From Cyanobacteriota bacterium (GTDB taxonomy: Bacteria; Cyanobacteriota; Cyanobacteriia; CACIAM-69d), in the NCBI GenBank assembly GCA_022402445.1, contig JAKRSF010000004.1, positions 586,120 to 650,119 on the forward strand: a DNA stretch of 64,000 bases, read 5' to 3'. Below are positions 21,237 to 30,017 of the stretch, piece after piece. Position 1 is the first letter of the stretch; every line of letters starts with the position of its first letter. The translations under genes and the position numbers were made by a program. The notes beneath the pieces are model-generated. The model made no database searches. It saw only the letters and a list, made by a program, of their open reading frames with translations, and had not been told where the DNA came from.

Positions 21237-23633
21237 CTAGCGATCGCGGCGCTGGGAACGCGGCAGTTCAAAGAGGTCGAGGCCCAAGGGATCCGGCAAG
21301 GGGCGATCGCGGGGCCGCTCGAAGGGGGGCACCACCGACGCAACCAACTCTGCCCGATGGCTTTGGCGATTGGTGGCCGCATCCATCGTCACCGCCTGGA
21401 GGGTCACCTCCAGCAGATCCGGCGGCAGATTGAGGGTCACCTTCGCCTCCAGTTCATCGAGGCCATTGGGGCGCATCTGGCTGAGCCACTGGGGCATGAC
21501 GATGAAATTGCGGGTTTGGCGATCCTCCACCCAGAATTTCACCAGCAGTTGCGCCCCCGTGTCGGCCACGCGCACCCGCACGATCGCGGGCTGGCCCCCC
21601 ACGAGGGGATCCGTGGCGATGCTCAGGCGCGGCGTGGGGACGGGCAGGGCGGCGAGGGCTTTCAGGTCTGGATTTTGGACGGGCGATCGCGGGGACGGCG
21701 GCCCCTCTTCGATCACGATTTCCCGCTGCACCAGCTCCGCATCGGCGGCCAGGGGTTCCGGCAGGGGCGGGCTGGCGTGTTCCCCGTGGCTGGCGAGCCA
21801 GTGCTCTAGTTCGCGATCGTCCGCCAGGGCATTTAAACGGCCCCAGAAGCGCTGATCGTGGCCCAGGGGCGGCGGGGCGGCGGGGGCTTTGGCGGCAAAG
21901 GCGGGCGGGGGCGCGGCTGGAGTTTGGGGGACGGCTGGAGTTTGAGGGGTGGCTTGGGGAACGGCTTGGGGGGCGATCGCGGGGGCCGTTGACGGTTGTG
22001 ATGACAAGGGCGACGGCGACGATTGTCCCTGGGGCCGCTGGGGCCGCCGGGGTTCGCCGGGGAGGGTGGGGGAGACCAAGGGCCGCGATCGCGTCGAAGT
22101 CGGCGGCGGCGGCAGGGCCGGTTGGGCGGACGCTCCCTGGCGACCCGAGACAAAGTTGAGCAACTGGGTATCTAGGGTTGACCCATGGGCCTGGAACGGC
22201 AAACGCCCACTGGGGGACGGACGCTGCACCGGGGCCGCCTGGGCGCAGCGCTCCGGCGAAAAGGCCGGGTCGATCGCGCGCATCAGCAACGTCGCATCCG
22301 CCGCCACCGTAAAGGTCTGTTCCACCAGGGGTTCATCACTGGCCACCGTCGCGCGGTAGAGGCCCAAATGCCCCAGCAGCAGAAACCCCTGGCTTTCCAC
22401 CGGCAGTTCCACATCCAGGGCAAAGGGGCAGGGCAGGGGCAGGGCATTGGCGTCCGTGGCCCCCAGGGCGCAGTGGTGCAGCGGGCGGCTGAGGCAGACC
22501 ACCATCCGCTGGGTGGCCGGATCCCGCAGACTCACCTGCAACTCCAGGCCCACCGGCAGGGTTGGGGTGGTGGCTTCGCGGGGGTCGCCTTCGAGGGAAA
22601 TGACGCCATCGAGGGTCAGGGGGCGGCCCCAGGCGGTGATGTAGGTGCTGTGTTCTAGGGCCAGACGCAGGCGATCGCTCTGGAGGGCGATGGGCAGGGT
22701 GGGGCGCTCGGCGGACGAGGGCGTACCGGTTGGGGGGGGTGAGGCGACGTTGGAATTGCCCTGGGCTAGGCGATCGGCCACCCGCACGAGGCGATCGCCT
22801 CCCCCCTGTAGCAGACGATCGCGGGGGGGCATGAAGGGGGCCGGTTCCTGCGGCGGTGGACTGGTTGGGGGCGGGGTTGGATCGGCGGTGGGCTCCGGCG
22901 CGATCGCCCCATCCGCCCCAGTGTTGAGATCCCCGGTCGGCTCAGGGGACACCAGGGCACCATCGGGCACACCGGCCTCGGCGGTTTGGGTCAACTCTTC
23001 CGGTGAATGCCCTTCAACTTCAACTTCGGCTTCGGCGATCGGGGCGACATCGTGCTGATCCCCAGACGACTCCCCAACCGCGATCGCGGGAATGTTCGCC
23101 TCCTCGGGCGTCCGTGAAATTTCAGGCAGCGCCTCCACCACCGATTCAGGGGCCAGGACTCCGGGCGGCGTTGGCTCCGCGATCGGCAGTTCAGCGGATT
23201 CCCCCGCCCGCGCCCCAGCGGCCCCTACGATATCCCCCGACTCCCCAGGATCCGCCATCGGCGCGATCGGCTCTAGCCACAGATCCGACTCCACCGACAG
23301 CACCTGAAGTTCCATCTCATAGCGCCAGGGGTCCGCCTCCTCCAGGGCCGAGCAGCGGAACTCCCACCGACCGGGCCGCAGTTGCGTATAGGGCACGATC
23401 GCCAGCACCCCGTCTCCATTGGTCTGGCCCGATCGCTTCTGGACCCGCTGCCGCCCGCCCCCAAGGGCCGCATCCTCCGGCAGGAAGGCAATGCGAACCT
23501 CCACCGCCGCATTGACATAGCTGGAGCGCGCCACGATCCGGTAGCGCCCCTCCAGGATTTCAACCGTGGGGGACTCCAGCGGCAGCCATGCGCGATCGCC
23601 TTCCTTCTGGATTAGAAATTCCCAGTATTCCAT
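21237..23633 (-). CDS. Large proline/alanine-rich protein of unknown function
   Basis: 798 residues; not assigned to a known family. The first 120 residues (MEYWEFLIQKEGDRAWLPL...) look like a compact beta-rich domain. A Pro/Glu/Ala-rich linker covers about 140-310. A second beta-rich region follows (about 320-470, LEHSTYITAWGRPLTLDGVI...). A very Pro/Gln-rich linker lies at about 500-620. A third beta domain (about 680-770, PRLSIATDPLVGGQPAIVRVRVAD...) ends the protein. No signal peptide or catalytic motif is evident. The alternation of beta domains and disordered linkers suggests a scaffold or multi-ligand binding role, but this is a guess. It is cytosolic as far as sequence shows. Confidence 0.7.
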   Translation of the reverse strand: MEYWEFLIQKEGDRAWLPLESPTVEILEGRYRIVARSSYVNAAVEVRIAFLPEDAALGGGRQRVQKRSGQTNGDGVLAIVPYTQLRPGRWEFRCSALEEADPWRYEMELQVLSVESDLWLEPIAPMADPGESGDIVGAAGARAGESAELPIAEPTPPGVLAPESVVEALPEISRTPEEANIPAIAVGESSGDQHDVAPIAEAEVEVEGHSPEELTQTAEAGVPDGALVSPEPTGDLNTGADGAIAPEPTADPTPPPTSPPPQEPAPFMPPRDRLLQGGGDRLVRVADRLAQGNSNVASPPPTGTPSSAERPTLPIALQSDRLRLALEHSTYITAWGRPLTLDGVISLEGDPREATTPTLPVGLELQVSLRDPATQRMVVCLSRPLHHCALGATDANALPLPCPFALDVELPVESQGFLLLGHLGLYRATVASDEPLVEQTFTVAADATLLMRAIDPAFSPERCAQAAPVQRPSPSGRLPFQAHGSTLDTQLLNFVSGRQGASAQPALPPPPTSTRSRPLVSPTLPGEPRRPQRPQGQSSPSPLSSQPSTAPAIAPQAVPQATPQTPAVPQTPAAPPPAFAAKAPAAPPPLGHDQRFWGRLNALADDRELEHWLASHGEHASPPLPEPLAADAELVQREIVIEEGPPSPRSPVQNPDLKALAALPVPTPRLSIATDPLVGGQPAIVRVRVADTGAQLLVKFWVEDRQTRNFIVMPQWLSQMRPNGLDELEAKVTLNLPPDLLEVTLQAVTMDAATNRQSHRAELVASVVPPFERPRDRPLPDPLGLDLFELPRSQRRDR

Positions 23634-23733
23634 TGAGTGAACCAGCGTCTGCGGCCAAGACCGAGAAAAGTGACCCTATCCTAACCCCATCCCCCCAGTC
23701 CTAGGAGACCCCAACGCGATCGCGCGATCGCCC

Positions 23734-24279
23734 CTAGCCGTAGCGCATTTGGGATAATTTTTCGCGCACCGATCGGTCCAGCCCCGACGCCAAAAACCGC
23801 CCCGCCGAGCGCGTAGACCGCCCGCGATCGCGCCGCAGACTTTGGCTAGAGCGCTCCATATCCCCCAAAAGCTGGGCGCAGGACATCCATTCCGCCCCGT
23901 AGCCGCTCACCGTGAGCCGGTGGGTCCGATCAGACGTGGCCACCATCAGCCGATGGCGCGCAAAGGCCAGATCCCGCTTGAGGACGGCGCAGGTTTTTTC
24001 AATATAAGTATCAGCACTCTGGCCAAATTCCGTATACACCACCGTCAGCCGGTCCGACATCACCTCGCGGCTGCCCCCGTCGTCCCGGTAATGGGCATCA
24101 AAAATAAGCTGGGTTTCAATACCCTGGTGGGCGCTGTAGTTGACCAACTCCTGGGCGAGGCTCTGGCGGGCGGCGTCGAGGCCATCGCGATCGCGTAGGC
24201 CCCTGAGGTGTTCGCCCTGGCCAATGGCGTTGTAACCGTCAACAAGCAGCAGGGTCCGGCGTGGGGTGGGGGCATTCAT
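23734..24279 (-). CDS. NYN-domain ribonuclease-like protein (YacP/Rae1 type)
   Basis: 181-residue PIN-like NYN domain protein. The acidic residues expected for metal binding are seen in LLLVDGYNAIGQ, LIFDAHYRD and VATSDRTHR. The family includes B. subtilis Rae1, a ribosome-associated mRNA endonuclease. By similarity this is probably an RNase, but the cyanobacterial target is unknown. The C-terminal 40 residues are Arg/Ser-rich and may contact RNA. Confidence 0.85.
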   Translation of the reverse strand: MNAPTPRRTLLLVDGYNAIGQGEHLRGLRDRDGLDAARQSLAQELVNYSAHQGIETQLIFDAHYRDDGGSREVMSDRLTVVYTEFGQSADTYIEKTCAVLKRDLAFARHRLMVATSDRTHRLTVSGYGAEWMSCAQLLGDMERSSQSLRRDRGRSTRSAGRFLASGLDRSVREKLSQMRYG

Positions 24280-24532
24280 GGCGAGGTTTAGGGATAGGGG
24301 GGATAGCGGGCAAGGAGGGTCAAAATAGCCTGACGTTGCGGAAATTTAGGACTTAGGACAAAGCAGCGGCCAGATGATGGATTCATCACGGCCCCATGGG
24401 TCAAGGGGACAATGCCCCAGGGGACCAAGGCCCAAGGGGTAAAGCCGTTAAGGGCAGATGAATGACTCACCCTGATCCGTTGAGAATCTTAACGATTCCT
24501 ATCCTAATATGCCGTTCTCCCAGAACCGTTCC

Positions 24533-25216
24533 CTAGGGCGTGGCGGCCATGAGCTTGGCCCGGAGCCGCTGGGGATTGCCCGAGTCCGCCACCTGGCCCC
24601 CCTCGATCAAGAAGGCCCCATCGCAATAGTCCAATTCCCCGAGGCGGTGGGTGACCCACAGGGCGGTGATGCCGCGATCGTTCACCAGCCGCCGCACCCG
24701 CTCCACGAGATCCCGCTGGCTGTCCGGGTCCAGCAGGGCCGTCGGTTCGTCCAGTAGCAGCACCTCGCAGTCCGTGGCGATCGCCCCCGCGATCGCGACC
24801 CGCTGCTTTTGGCCACCACTGAGGGCATAGATGGGCCGCCGCTCCAGATCCAATAAATTCACCTCCGCCAGGGCTTGGCGCACCCGACTGCGGGTTTGAG
24901 ATGACGACAGGCCCAACTCTGCCAAACCAAAGGCCACATCCGCCCCCACCGTCGGCATCACCAGTTGGCGATCGGGATTTTGAAACACAAACCCCACCGG
25001 CTGCCGCAGGAGCACCGTCCCCGCCGTCGGGGTCAGCAGGCCCGCCAACAGTTGCAGCAGCGTTGATTTACCGCTGCCGTTGTCCCCCAGGAGCATCCAA
25101 AATTCCCCCTGGGGCACCGCCAAAGAGCAGTCCGAAAGGATCAGGCGCTCCGGCGATCGCGCAAAGGACAGCCCCTCGACCCAAATGCCCGCCGTCTCCC
25201 GCGCCGCGATCGCCAT
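24533..25216 (-). CDS. ABC transporter ATP-binding protein, CbiO/energy-coupling type
   Basis: 227-residue ABC ATPase with Walker A LGDNGSGKST, Q-loop FVFQNPDRQLVMPTV, signature LSGGQKQR, Walker B VLLLDEPTALLD and H-loop WVTHR. The FQNPDxQ segment is typical of energy-coupling-factor ATPases such as CbiO/EcfA. No transmembrane or substrate-binding partner gene is next to it, so the transported compound is unknown. The start ATG 25216 has GGAGG five bases upstream. Confidence 0.88.
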   Translation of the reverse strand: MAIAARETAGIWVEGLSFARSPERLILSDCSLAVPQGEFWMLLGDNGSGKSTLLQLLAGLLTPTAGTVLLRQPVGFVFQNPDRQLVMPTVGADVAFGLAELGLSSSQTRSRVRQALAEVNLLDLERRPIYALSGGQKQRVAIAGAIATDCEVLLLDEPTALLDPDSQRDLVERVRRLVNDRGITALWVTHRLGELDYCDGAFLIEGGQVADSGNPQRLRAKLMAATP

Positions 25217-25261
25217 AGATCCTCCAGAATCCGCCCCGATCTCCCCAAACCGCCAGCGGCC

Positions 25262-25543
25262 CTAGGAATTTCCCGAACTGGCCGCCGCCAAAAATCCCGG
25301 CACCCGCGCCCCACCGGACGCCGCCCCCTGCTTCTCCGTCAGTTGCACCGCCGCCACCTCCGACGCCAGGATCGACACCCGCTTACCCACCTGGCGATCG
25401 CACACCAGTTCAATCACCCCCGTCGTCTCCCCCCGCAGGGCCGCCAGCACCCGCTGATAATCCGCCTCCGCATCGGCCAACTCCTTACGCTGCACCGAAA
25501 GGGACGCCGCCACCTGCTTCAACAACACTTCAACCGTATACAT
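25262..25543 (-). CDS. Conserved hypothetical protein (small, cyanobacterial)
   Basis: 93-residue protein beginning MYTVEVLLKQVAASLSVQRKE. It alternates helix and strand (ADAEADYQRVLAAL, GVIELVCDRQVGKRVSILASEVAAVQL), suggesting one compact domain. I recognise similar short proteins in other cyanobacteria but know no function. The start is ATG 25543; an in-frame TTG 15 bases upstream is unlikely. It precedes the ABC ATPase by 45 bases on the same strand, so the two are probably cotranscribed. Confidence 0.65.
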   Translation of the reverse strand: MYTVEVLLKQVAASLSVQRKELADAEADYQRVLAALRGETTGVIELVCDRQVGKRVSILASEVAAVQLTEKQGAASGGARVPGFLAAASSGNS

Positions 25544-25865
25544 CCGCGTCAATCCCAATAATTCCTAAGACCAAACCGAATCCAGCCTAAACCGCCAAGG
25601 CCCCCAACGGGCGAGAGGTCAACCCCAATGGGCCAAATTTTCAGACCACCCCCGGACCGCCCCAGGGGATGTACGGTATAATTGCACCCAAAGGTAAAGA
25701 TTCTTAAACTTTACTCAGAATCAAGGGGCGTCCGGGAACGCACCAGGGGCGATCGCCCCCAGGCATTTTTCTATATCTCATGCTGCACCCGTCCCCGGAG
25801 CCCAGGGAAGCTTTTTCCCAATTCGCATCTGATAACTGCTAACTGCCGATTCGGAGATTTGAATT
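25544..25865. other. psbD upstream region
   Basis: 322 bases without a gene, containing the psbD promoter. TATAAT is at 25677-25682, followed closely by an inverted repeat GTAAAG (25694-25699) and CTTTAC (25709-25714) with a nine-base spacer. Within it TAAAGATT lies at 25695-25702. The roughly 175-base leader before psbD is AT-richer than its surroundings. Confidence 0.5.
25677..25714 (+). promoter_or_regulatory. psbD promoter -10 and adjacent inverted-repeat operator
   Basis: TATAAT (25677-25682) has no TTGACA-like -35 at normal spacing. The GTAAAG-n9-CTTTAC inverted repeat begins 12 bases later, around or just after the expected start site, where a repressor or activator could bind. It includes the TAAAGATT octamer shared with psaI and rubA. 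Confidence 0.45.
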
Positions 25866-26924
25866 ATGACCATCGCAGTTGGACGCGCGAGCGCAGAGCG
25901 GGGATGGTTCGACGTCCTCGACGACTGGCTCAAACGCGACCGCTTTGTGTTTGTGGGCTGGTCCGGCCTGCTGCTGTTCCCCTGCGCCTACCTGGCGGTT
26001 GGGGGCTGGCTGACGGGGACCACCTTCGTGTCGTCGTGGTACACCCACGGCCTCGCCTCCTCCTACCTGGAGGGTTGCAACTTTCTGACCGTCGCCGTCT
26101 CCACCCCCGCCAACAGCCTGGGCCACTCCCTGCTGCTGCTGTGGGGTCCTGAGGCCCAGGGGGACTTCGTCCGCTGGTGCCAACTGGGGGGCCTGTGGAA
26201 CTTCGTGGCGCTGCACGGAGCCTTCGGCCTGATCGGCTTCATGCTGCGTCAGTTTGAAATTGCGCGCCTGGTGGGCATCCGTCCGTACAACGCGATCGCC
26301 TTCTCCGGCCCGATCGCCGTGTTCGTGTCCGTGTTCCTGATGTACCCCTTGGGTCAATCGGGCTGGTTCTTCGCCCCCAGCTTCGGCGTCGCATCGATCT
26401 TCCGATTCCTGCTGTTCCTGCAAGGGTTCCACAACTGGACCCTGAACCCGTTCCACATGATGGGCGTGGCTGGGATTCTGGGCGGTGCCCTGCTGTGCGC
26501 CATCCACGGAGCAACGGTGGAGAACACCCTGTTCCAAGATGGTGACAAAGCGAACACGTTTGGAGCGTTTGAACCGACCCAAGCGGAAGAGACCTATTCC
26601 ATGGTGACGGCGAACCGTTTCTGGTCGCAGATCTTCGGGATTGCGTTTTCGAACAAGCGCTGGCTGCACTTTTTCATGCTGTTCGTGCCGGTGACGGGGC
26701 TGTGGATGAGCTCCGTGGGCATTGTGGGTCTGGCGCTGAACTTGCGTGCCTATGACTTCACGTCGCAGGAGATCCGTGCGGCTGAGGATCCTGAATTCGA
26801 GACGTTCTACACGAAGAACATCCTGCTGAACGAGGGCATCCGTGCGTGGATGGCTCCGCAGGATCAACCCCACGAAAAATTTGCCTTCCCTGAGGAAGTG
26901 CTTCCTCGCGGTAACGCGCTGTAG
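25866..26924 (+). CDS. psbD: Photosystem II D2 protein
   Basis: 352-residue D2 reaction-centre protein with five transmembrane helices. It is recognisable from [20 protein letters not shown], the chlorophyll/quinone segments [16 protein letters not shown] and [14 protein letters not shown], and the C-terminus EVLPRGNAL. In many cyanobacteria the main psbD overlaps psbC. Here no psbC follows: a terminator and 700 bases without a recognised gene do. This is therefore probably the separate second copy (psbD2 type), often stress- or light-induced, although other copies cannot be seen in this window. Confidence 0.97.
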   Translation: MTIAVGRASAERGWFDVLDDWLKRDRFVFVGWSGLLLFPCAYLAVGGWLTGTTFVSSWYTHGLASSYLEGCNFLTVAVSTPANSLGHSLLLLWGPEAQGDFVRWCQLGGLWNFVALHGAFGLIGFMLRQFEIARLVGIRPYNAIAFSGPIAVFVSVFLMYPLGQSGWFFAPSFGVASIFRFLLFLQGFHNWTLNPFHMMGVAGILGGALLCAIHGATVENTLFQDGDKANTFGAFEPTQAEETYSMVTANRFWSQIFGIAFSNKRWLHFFMLFVPVTGLWMSSVGIVGLALNLRAYDFTSQEIRAAEDPEFETFYTKNILLNEGIRAWMAPQDQPHEKFAFPEEVLPRGNAL

Positions 26925-27634
26925 GGCAGCAAGGGCAACATTTTTCTGGCTCGAAAGCCTTGATTGTATTGAGGTGGCTTGGGCGATGACTCCGTAGGGG
27001 GTCTTGGCCTGAGCCCTTGGGCTAATCCGATCTGGACGACCTCCTATGCCTGTGGGGGGTCGTTTTTTGTGGGCTTTTGGGGGGTGATGGTTGCGGGGTT
27101 TGTTGCGTTTGTTGCGACGATCGCGCGATCGCGCCCCATTTTTGGCAGTTGTGCTAGTTTTAGATTCAGGCCAGTCCGCTAGGCCAATCCCGACGGGAGT
27201 TCTTCGGAGCGATGATCGACGGAACCCTAGCTTCAATGGGATTACGGCTGGGTTGTTTAGTTAAACAGGAGGTGTTGCCAATGGACTGTAGCAGTAAACA
27301 ATTGGGGCGTCGCGTTGGAGAATGCTGGCTGTATACCGAATTGTCATTCGGTTAAGGTTGCAAGCTCTAGACCATCTGCGATGGGGCGTGTCATTTTCCA
27401 TGGCAGCACCTAATCGATAGAACCTTCGGCAGTCGAGTTTCAACGACGACCGCCCAGCTAGACCGCTCCCGTTGGGGTTTGTTTGACAGGGATTTGCTAC
27501 GGCAAATGGCTTGCTCAAATGCCTCGACGGGAGCGGATAGTTTTTGGTGGGGCAGGGGTTGGGTTGATGGGGGTGGAAACCCTGCGGCAGGTTTTGCAAG
27601 AATTGATCAGGAATCTTAAGGAATTTGGGGATCT
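26925..27634. other. Long low-coding intergenic region with nested hairpins
   Basis: 710 bases between psbD and the pterin dehydratase gene, the longest gene-free stretch in the window. Beyond the psbD terminator it has noticeably fewer HIP1 sites and lower GC. A ten-base perfect inverted repeat, CCGCTCCCGT (27463-27472) with ACGGGAGCGG (27527-27536), encloses a perfect six-base hairpin ATTTGC-TACG-GCAAAT (27492-27507). A short frame of 24 codons at 27281-27355 has AGGAGG nine bases upstream of ATG, but the peptide is not recognised. A structured RNA or a decayed mobile-element remnant is possible. Confidence 0.45.
27036..27068 (+). terminator. Intrinsic terminator after psbD
   Basis: ACGACCTCC pairs with GGGGGTCGT (one wobble) across a loop of about ten bases and is followed by TTTTTT. 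It is about 110 bases after the psbD stop and ends a single-gene transcript. Confidence 0.75.
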
Positions 27635-27919
27635 ATGGCACTGCTAGGGCAAGGGGAAATTGAGCGGCGGTTGGGTAGTTTGCCCGGTTGGCAGCAGCGC
27701 GATCGCGCCATTGTGTGTGAGCGGGTGTTTGCGGATTTTGTCACCGCGATCGCCTTTGTCAATCGCCTGGTGGAACCGGCGGAGGCGGCCAACCACCACC
27801 CGGATCTGAGCATTTCCTATAACCGGGTGACCGTTACCCTGACCACCCACGATGAGGGGGGGCTCACGGAAAAGGATTTTGATCTGGCCCAGGCGATCGC
27901 CACCCTCATGGCTCCCTAG
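27635..27919 (+). CDS. Pterin-4a-carbinolamine dehydratase family protein
   Basis: 94-residue protein with the family active-site region AANHHPDLSISYNRVTVTLTTH and the C-terminal GGLTEKDFDLAQAI. The family dehydrates 4a-hydroxytetrahydropterin and recycles pterin cofactors. Cyanobacteria often have it without a recognised aromatic hydroxylase, so its role here may be in molybdopterin or other pterin metabolism. It is a single gene, preceded by the long gene-poor region. Confidence 0.9.
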   Translation: MALLGQGEIERRLGSLPGWQQRDRAIVCERVFADFVTAIAFVNRLVEPAEAANHHPDLSISYNRVTVTLTTHDEGGLTEKDFDLAQAIATLMAP

Positions 27920-28149
27920 GCGAGCACCGCCGCACCAATGGCCCGCCCCCCGCGATCGCCCCATCAACCGGCGCAGCCTTGGCCCGGAATGGCCCGCAGC
28001 GATTGACGAAACGCGCCAACAATGGTTGGGGAATCCGGGGGAACCATGTAAACTAGGGGGAGAATGGCGAACCCATGGGGAACGGGATGTGGAAACGGTC
28101 CCCCAACCGGCGGTAGCCATTCCTATGGTGTGAGGATTAGGAGAAAACC

Positions 28150-29790
28150 ATGCACAAGGTTTTGTGGAAATCGCTACTGGGCTGCCCTGCAATGCTCGGT
28201 GCCATGGCCGTGGCGTCCGCCGCGATCGCAACGGAAGCTGCACCGTTCCAAGGGGTCAACACCCTTGAGACCGAGGCCGCTTCGGTGTCCTTCGACGACA
28301 TCGACCAACTCAATCGCTACAGCAACGAAGGCCGCCGCACCCGCGCCGCCGCCGAGCAAGTTACGTCCGTGTCGCAACTGTCGGACGTGCAGCCCACCGA
28401 CTGGGCCTTCCAGGCGCTGCAATCCCTGGTGGAGCGCTACGGCTGCATCGCCGGTTACCCCGACGGCACCTTCCGGGGCAACCGGGCCATGACCCGCTAC
28501 GAATTTGCCGCCGGTCTGAACGCCTGTCTCGCCAAGGTGGAAGAGCTGATCGCCACCTCCGTCGCCGACATGGCCACCCGGGAAGATCTGGCCATCCTGG
28601 AACAGCTTCAAGAGGAATTCCGGGCGGAGCTCGCTACCCTGCGCGGCCGGGTGGATAGCCTCGAAGGGCGCGTGTCCTTCCTGGAGAAAACCCAATTCTC
28701 CACCACCACCAAGCTGACCGGTGAAGTAATCATGATGCTCGCCGGGGCCACCGGCGATCGCGCCACCGGCGCAGACGACAACCAAATCGTCTTCCAGCAC
28801 CGGACCCGTTTGAACTTCAACACCAGCTTCTCCGGCGAAGATCTGTTGATCACCCGGTTGCAGGTGGGGAACTCCCAGCAGTTCAACGGCTTGAGCGGCG
28901 AAGGTACCCTGACCAACCAAGTGTTTGGTGACACGGGCAACACCTTCACCCTCGACACCCTGCAATACCAGTTCCCCCTGGGCAGCAAGGCGCGGGTCTA
29001 CCTGACCGCCAACGCGGGCATCTGGGATGACATGGCCAACACCATGAATCCCTACTTTGAAGACTTCGACGGCGGCAGCGGCTCCCTGTCGGCCTTCGCC
29101 CAGCGCAACCCCATCTACCGCATTGGCGGTGGCGCGGGCCTGGGGGTCAACTATGACTTCAGCGACAACCTGCAACTGACCGTGGGTTACCTGGCCGGTC
29201 AAGCGGCGAGCCCGAACCTGGGTGAAGGGCTGTTCAACGGCAACTACTCTGCCCTGGCCCAGTTGACCTACGACAATGGCCGCTTCGGCATCGGTGCCAC
29301 CTTCAACCATGCCTACTTCAAGGAAGGGCAGTTCGCGTTTGACAACGCGGGCTTCGGCCAAGGGTTTGCGGGCACGACCCGTGCCAATAGCCTCGCCAAG
29401 CTGGATCGGGTGACCACCAACTCGGTGGGTCTGCAAGGGTACTACCAGTTCAGCCCCCGCTTGGCTCTGACCGGCTTTGTGGGCTATACGGACGCGGAAG
29501 GCAAGAACAGCAACGCGGCCGATGCGGAGATCTGGTACTACGCCCTGGGGCTGGCCCTGCCGGATCTGGGTAAGGAAGGGAACCTGGCGGGTCTGTTTGT
29601 GGGGGCGCAACCCTACGAAACCAGCGGCGACGATGTGGAAATTCCGTTCCACGTGGAGCTGTTCTACAAGTACCAGGTGAACGACTTCATCTCGATCACG
29701 CCCGGTGTGATCTGGCAGACGAACACCAACCAGACGTCGGATCTGGATGATGTGTTTGTGGGTACCCTGCGGACCACCTTCGTGTTCTAG
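28150..29790 (+). CDS. Outer-membrane porin with SLH domain
   Basis: 546-residue cyanobacterial porin of the SomA/iron-uptake porin family. In order: a signal peptide (about 1-28, ending ASAAIA), one surface-layer-homology domain (about 77-130, DVQPTDWAFQALQSLVERYG...CIAGYPDGTFRG...RYEFAAGLNACL) that anchors to the peptidoglycan-linked polymer, a coiled coil (about 131-185), and a beta-barrel of the OprB type ending in FVF. Such porins allow passage of inorganic ions and small solutes. A strong terminator follows, so it is monocistronic. Confidence 0.92.
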   Translation: MHKVLWKSLLGCPAMLGAMAVASAAIATEAAPFQGVNTLETEAASVSFDDIDQLNRYSNEGRRTRAAAEQVTSVSQLSDVQPTDWAFQALQSLVERYGCIAGYPDGTFRGNRAMTRYEFAAGLNACLAKVEELIATSVADMATREDLAILEQLQEEFRAELATLRGRVDSLEGRVSFLEKTQFSTTTKLTGEVIMMLAGATGDRATGADDNQIVFQHRTRLNFNTSFSGEDLLITRLQVGNSQQFNGLSGEGTLTNQVFGDTGNTFTLDTLQYQFPLGSKARVYLTANAGIWDDMANTMNPYFEDFDGGSGSLSAFAQRNPIYRIGGGAGLGVNYDFSDNLQLTVGYLAGQAASPNLGEGLFNGNYSALAQLTYDNGRFGIGATFNHAYFKEGQFAFDNAGFGQGFAGTTRANSLAKLDRVTTNSVGLQGYYQFSPRLALTGFVGYTDAEGKNSNAADAEIWYYALGLALPDLGKEGNLAGLFVGAQPYETSGDDVEIPFHVELFYKYQVNDFISITPGVIWQTNTNQTSDLDDVFVGTLRTTFVF

Positions 29791-29828
29791 GGACGCGATC
29801 GCGGCAAACTTCCCATAGATTTTGCTTC

Positions 29829-29867
29829 AAAACTTCCCCATCATCATTGGCGGTGGGGAAGTTTTTT
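29829..29867 (+). terminator. Intrinsic terminator after the porin gene
   Basis: AACTTCCCCA (29831-29840) and TGGGGAAGTT (29854-29863) form a perfect ten-base stem with a 13-base loop, followed by a T-run. It is a strong terminator 40 bases after the porin stop. Confidence 0.9.
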
Positions 29868-30017
29868 GCTGCGGGAATGGCCCACAAAACTTAACACGTA
29901 TAGCCCAGGCGGGTTCCGTGGCGATGGCCGCCCTTTGATAGACTTGAGAACTGAAAAGCGCAATATTTACGCGCCATGCAGCCTTAAAAACTGCAAGCAG
30001 TCGGGAGGAATTTTTTC

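Noticed and set aside
24346-24359. Tandem TTAGGAC direct repeat upstream of the NYN-domain gene
   Set aside because: Only two short units in a low-complexity patch; too weak to call an operator.
27261-27599. 112-codon minus-strand frame in the psbD downstream gap
   Set aside because: No start site with a ribosome-binding signal and no recognised homology; the stems in this stretch fit structured RNA or repeat debris better than coding.
28174-29652. 492-codon minus-strand frame across the porin gene
   Set aside because: Shadow of a GC-rich gene; Gly/Val/His-rich with no recognisable motif.
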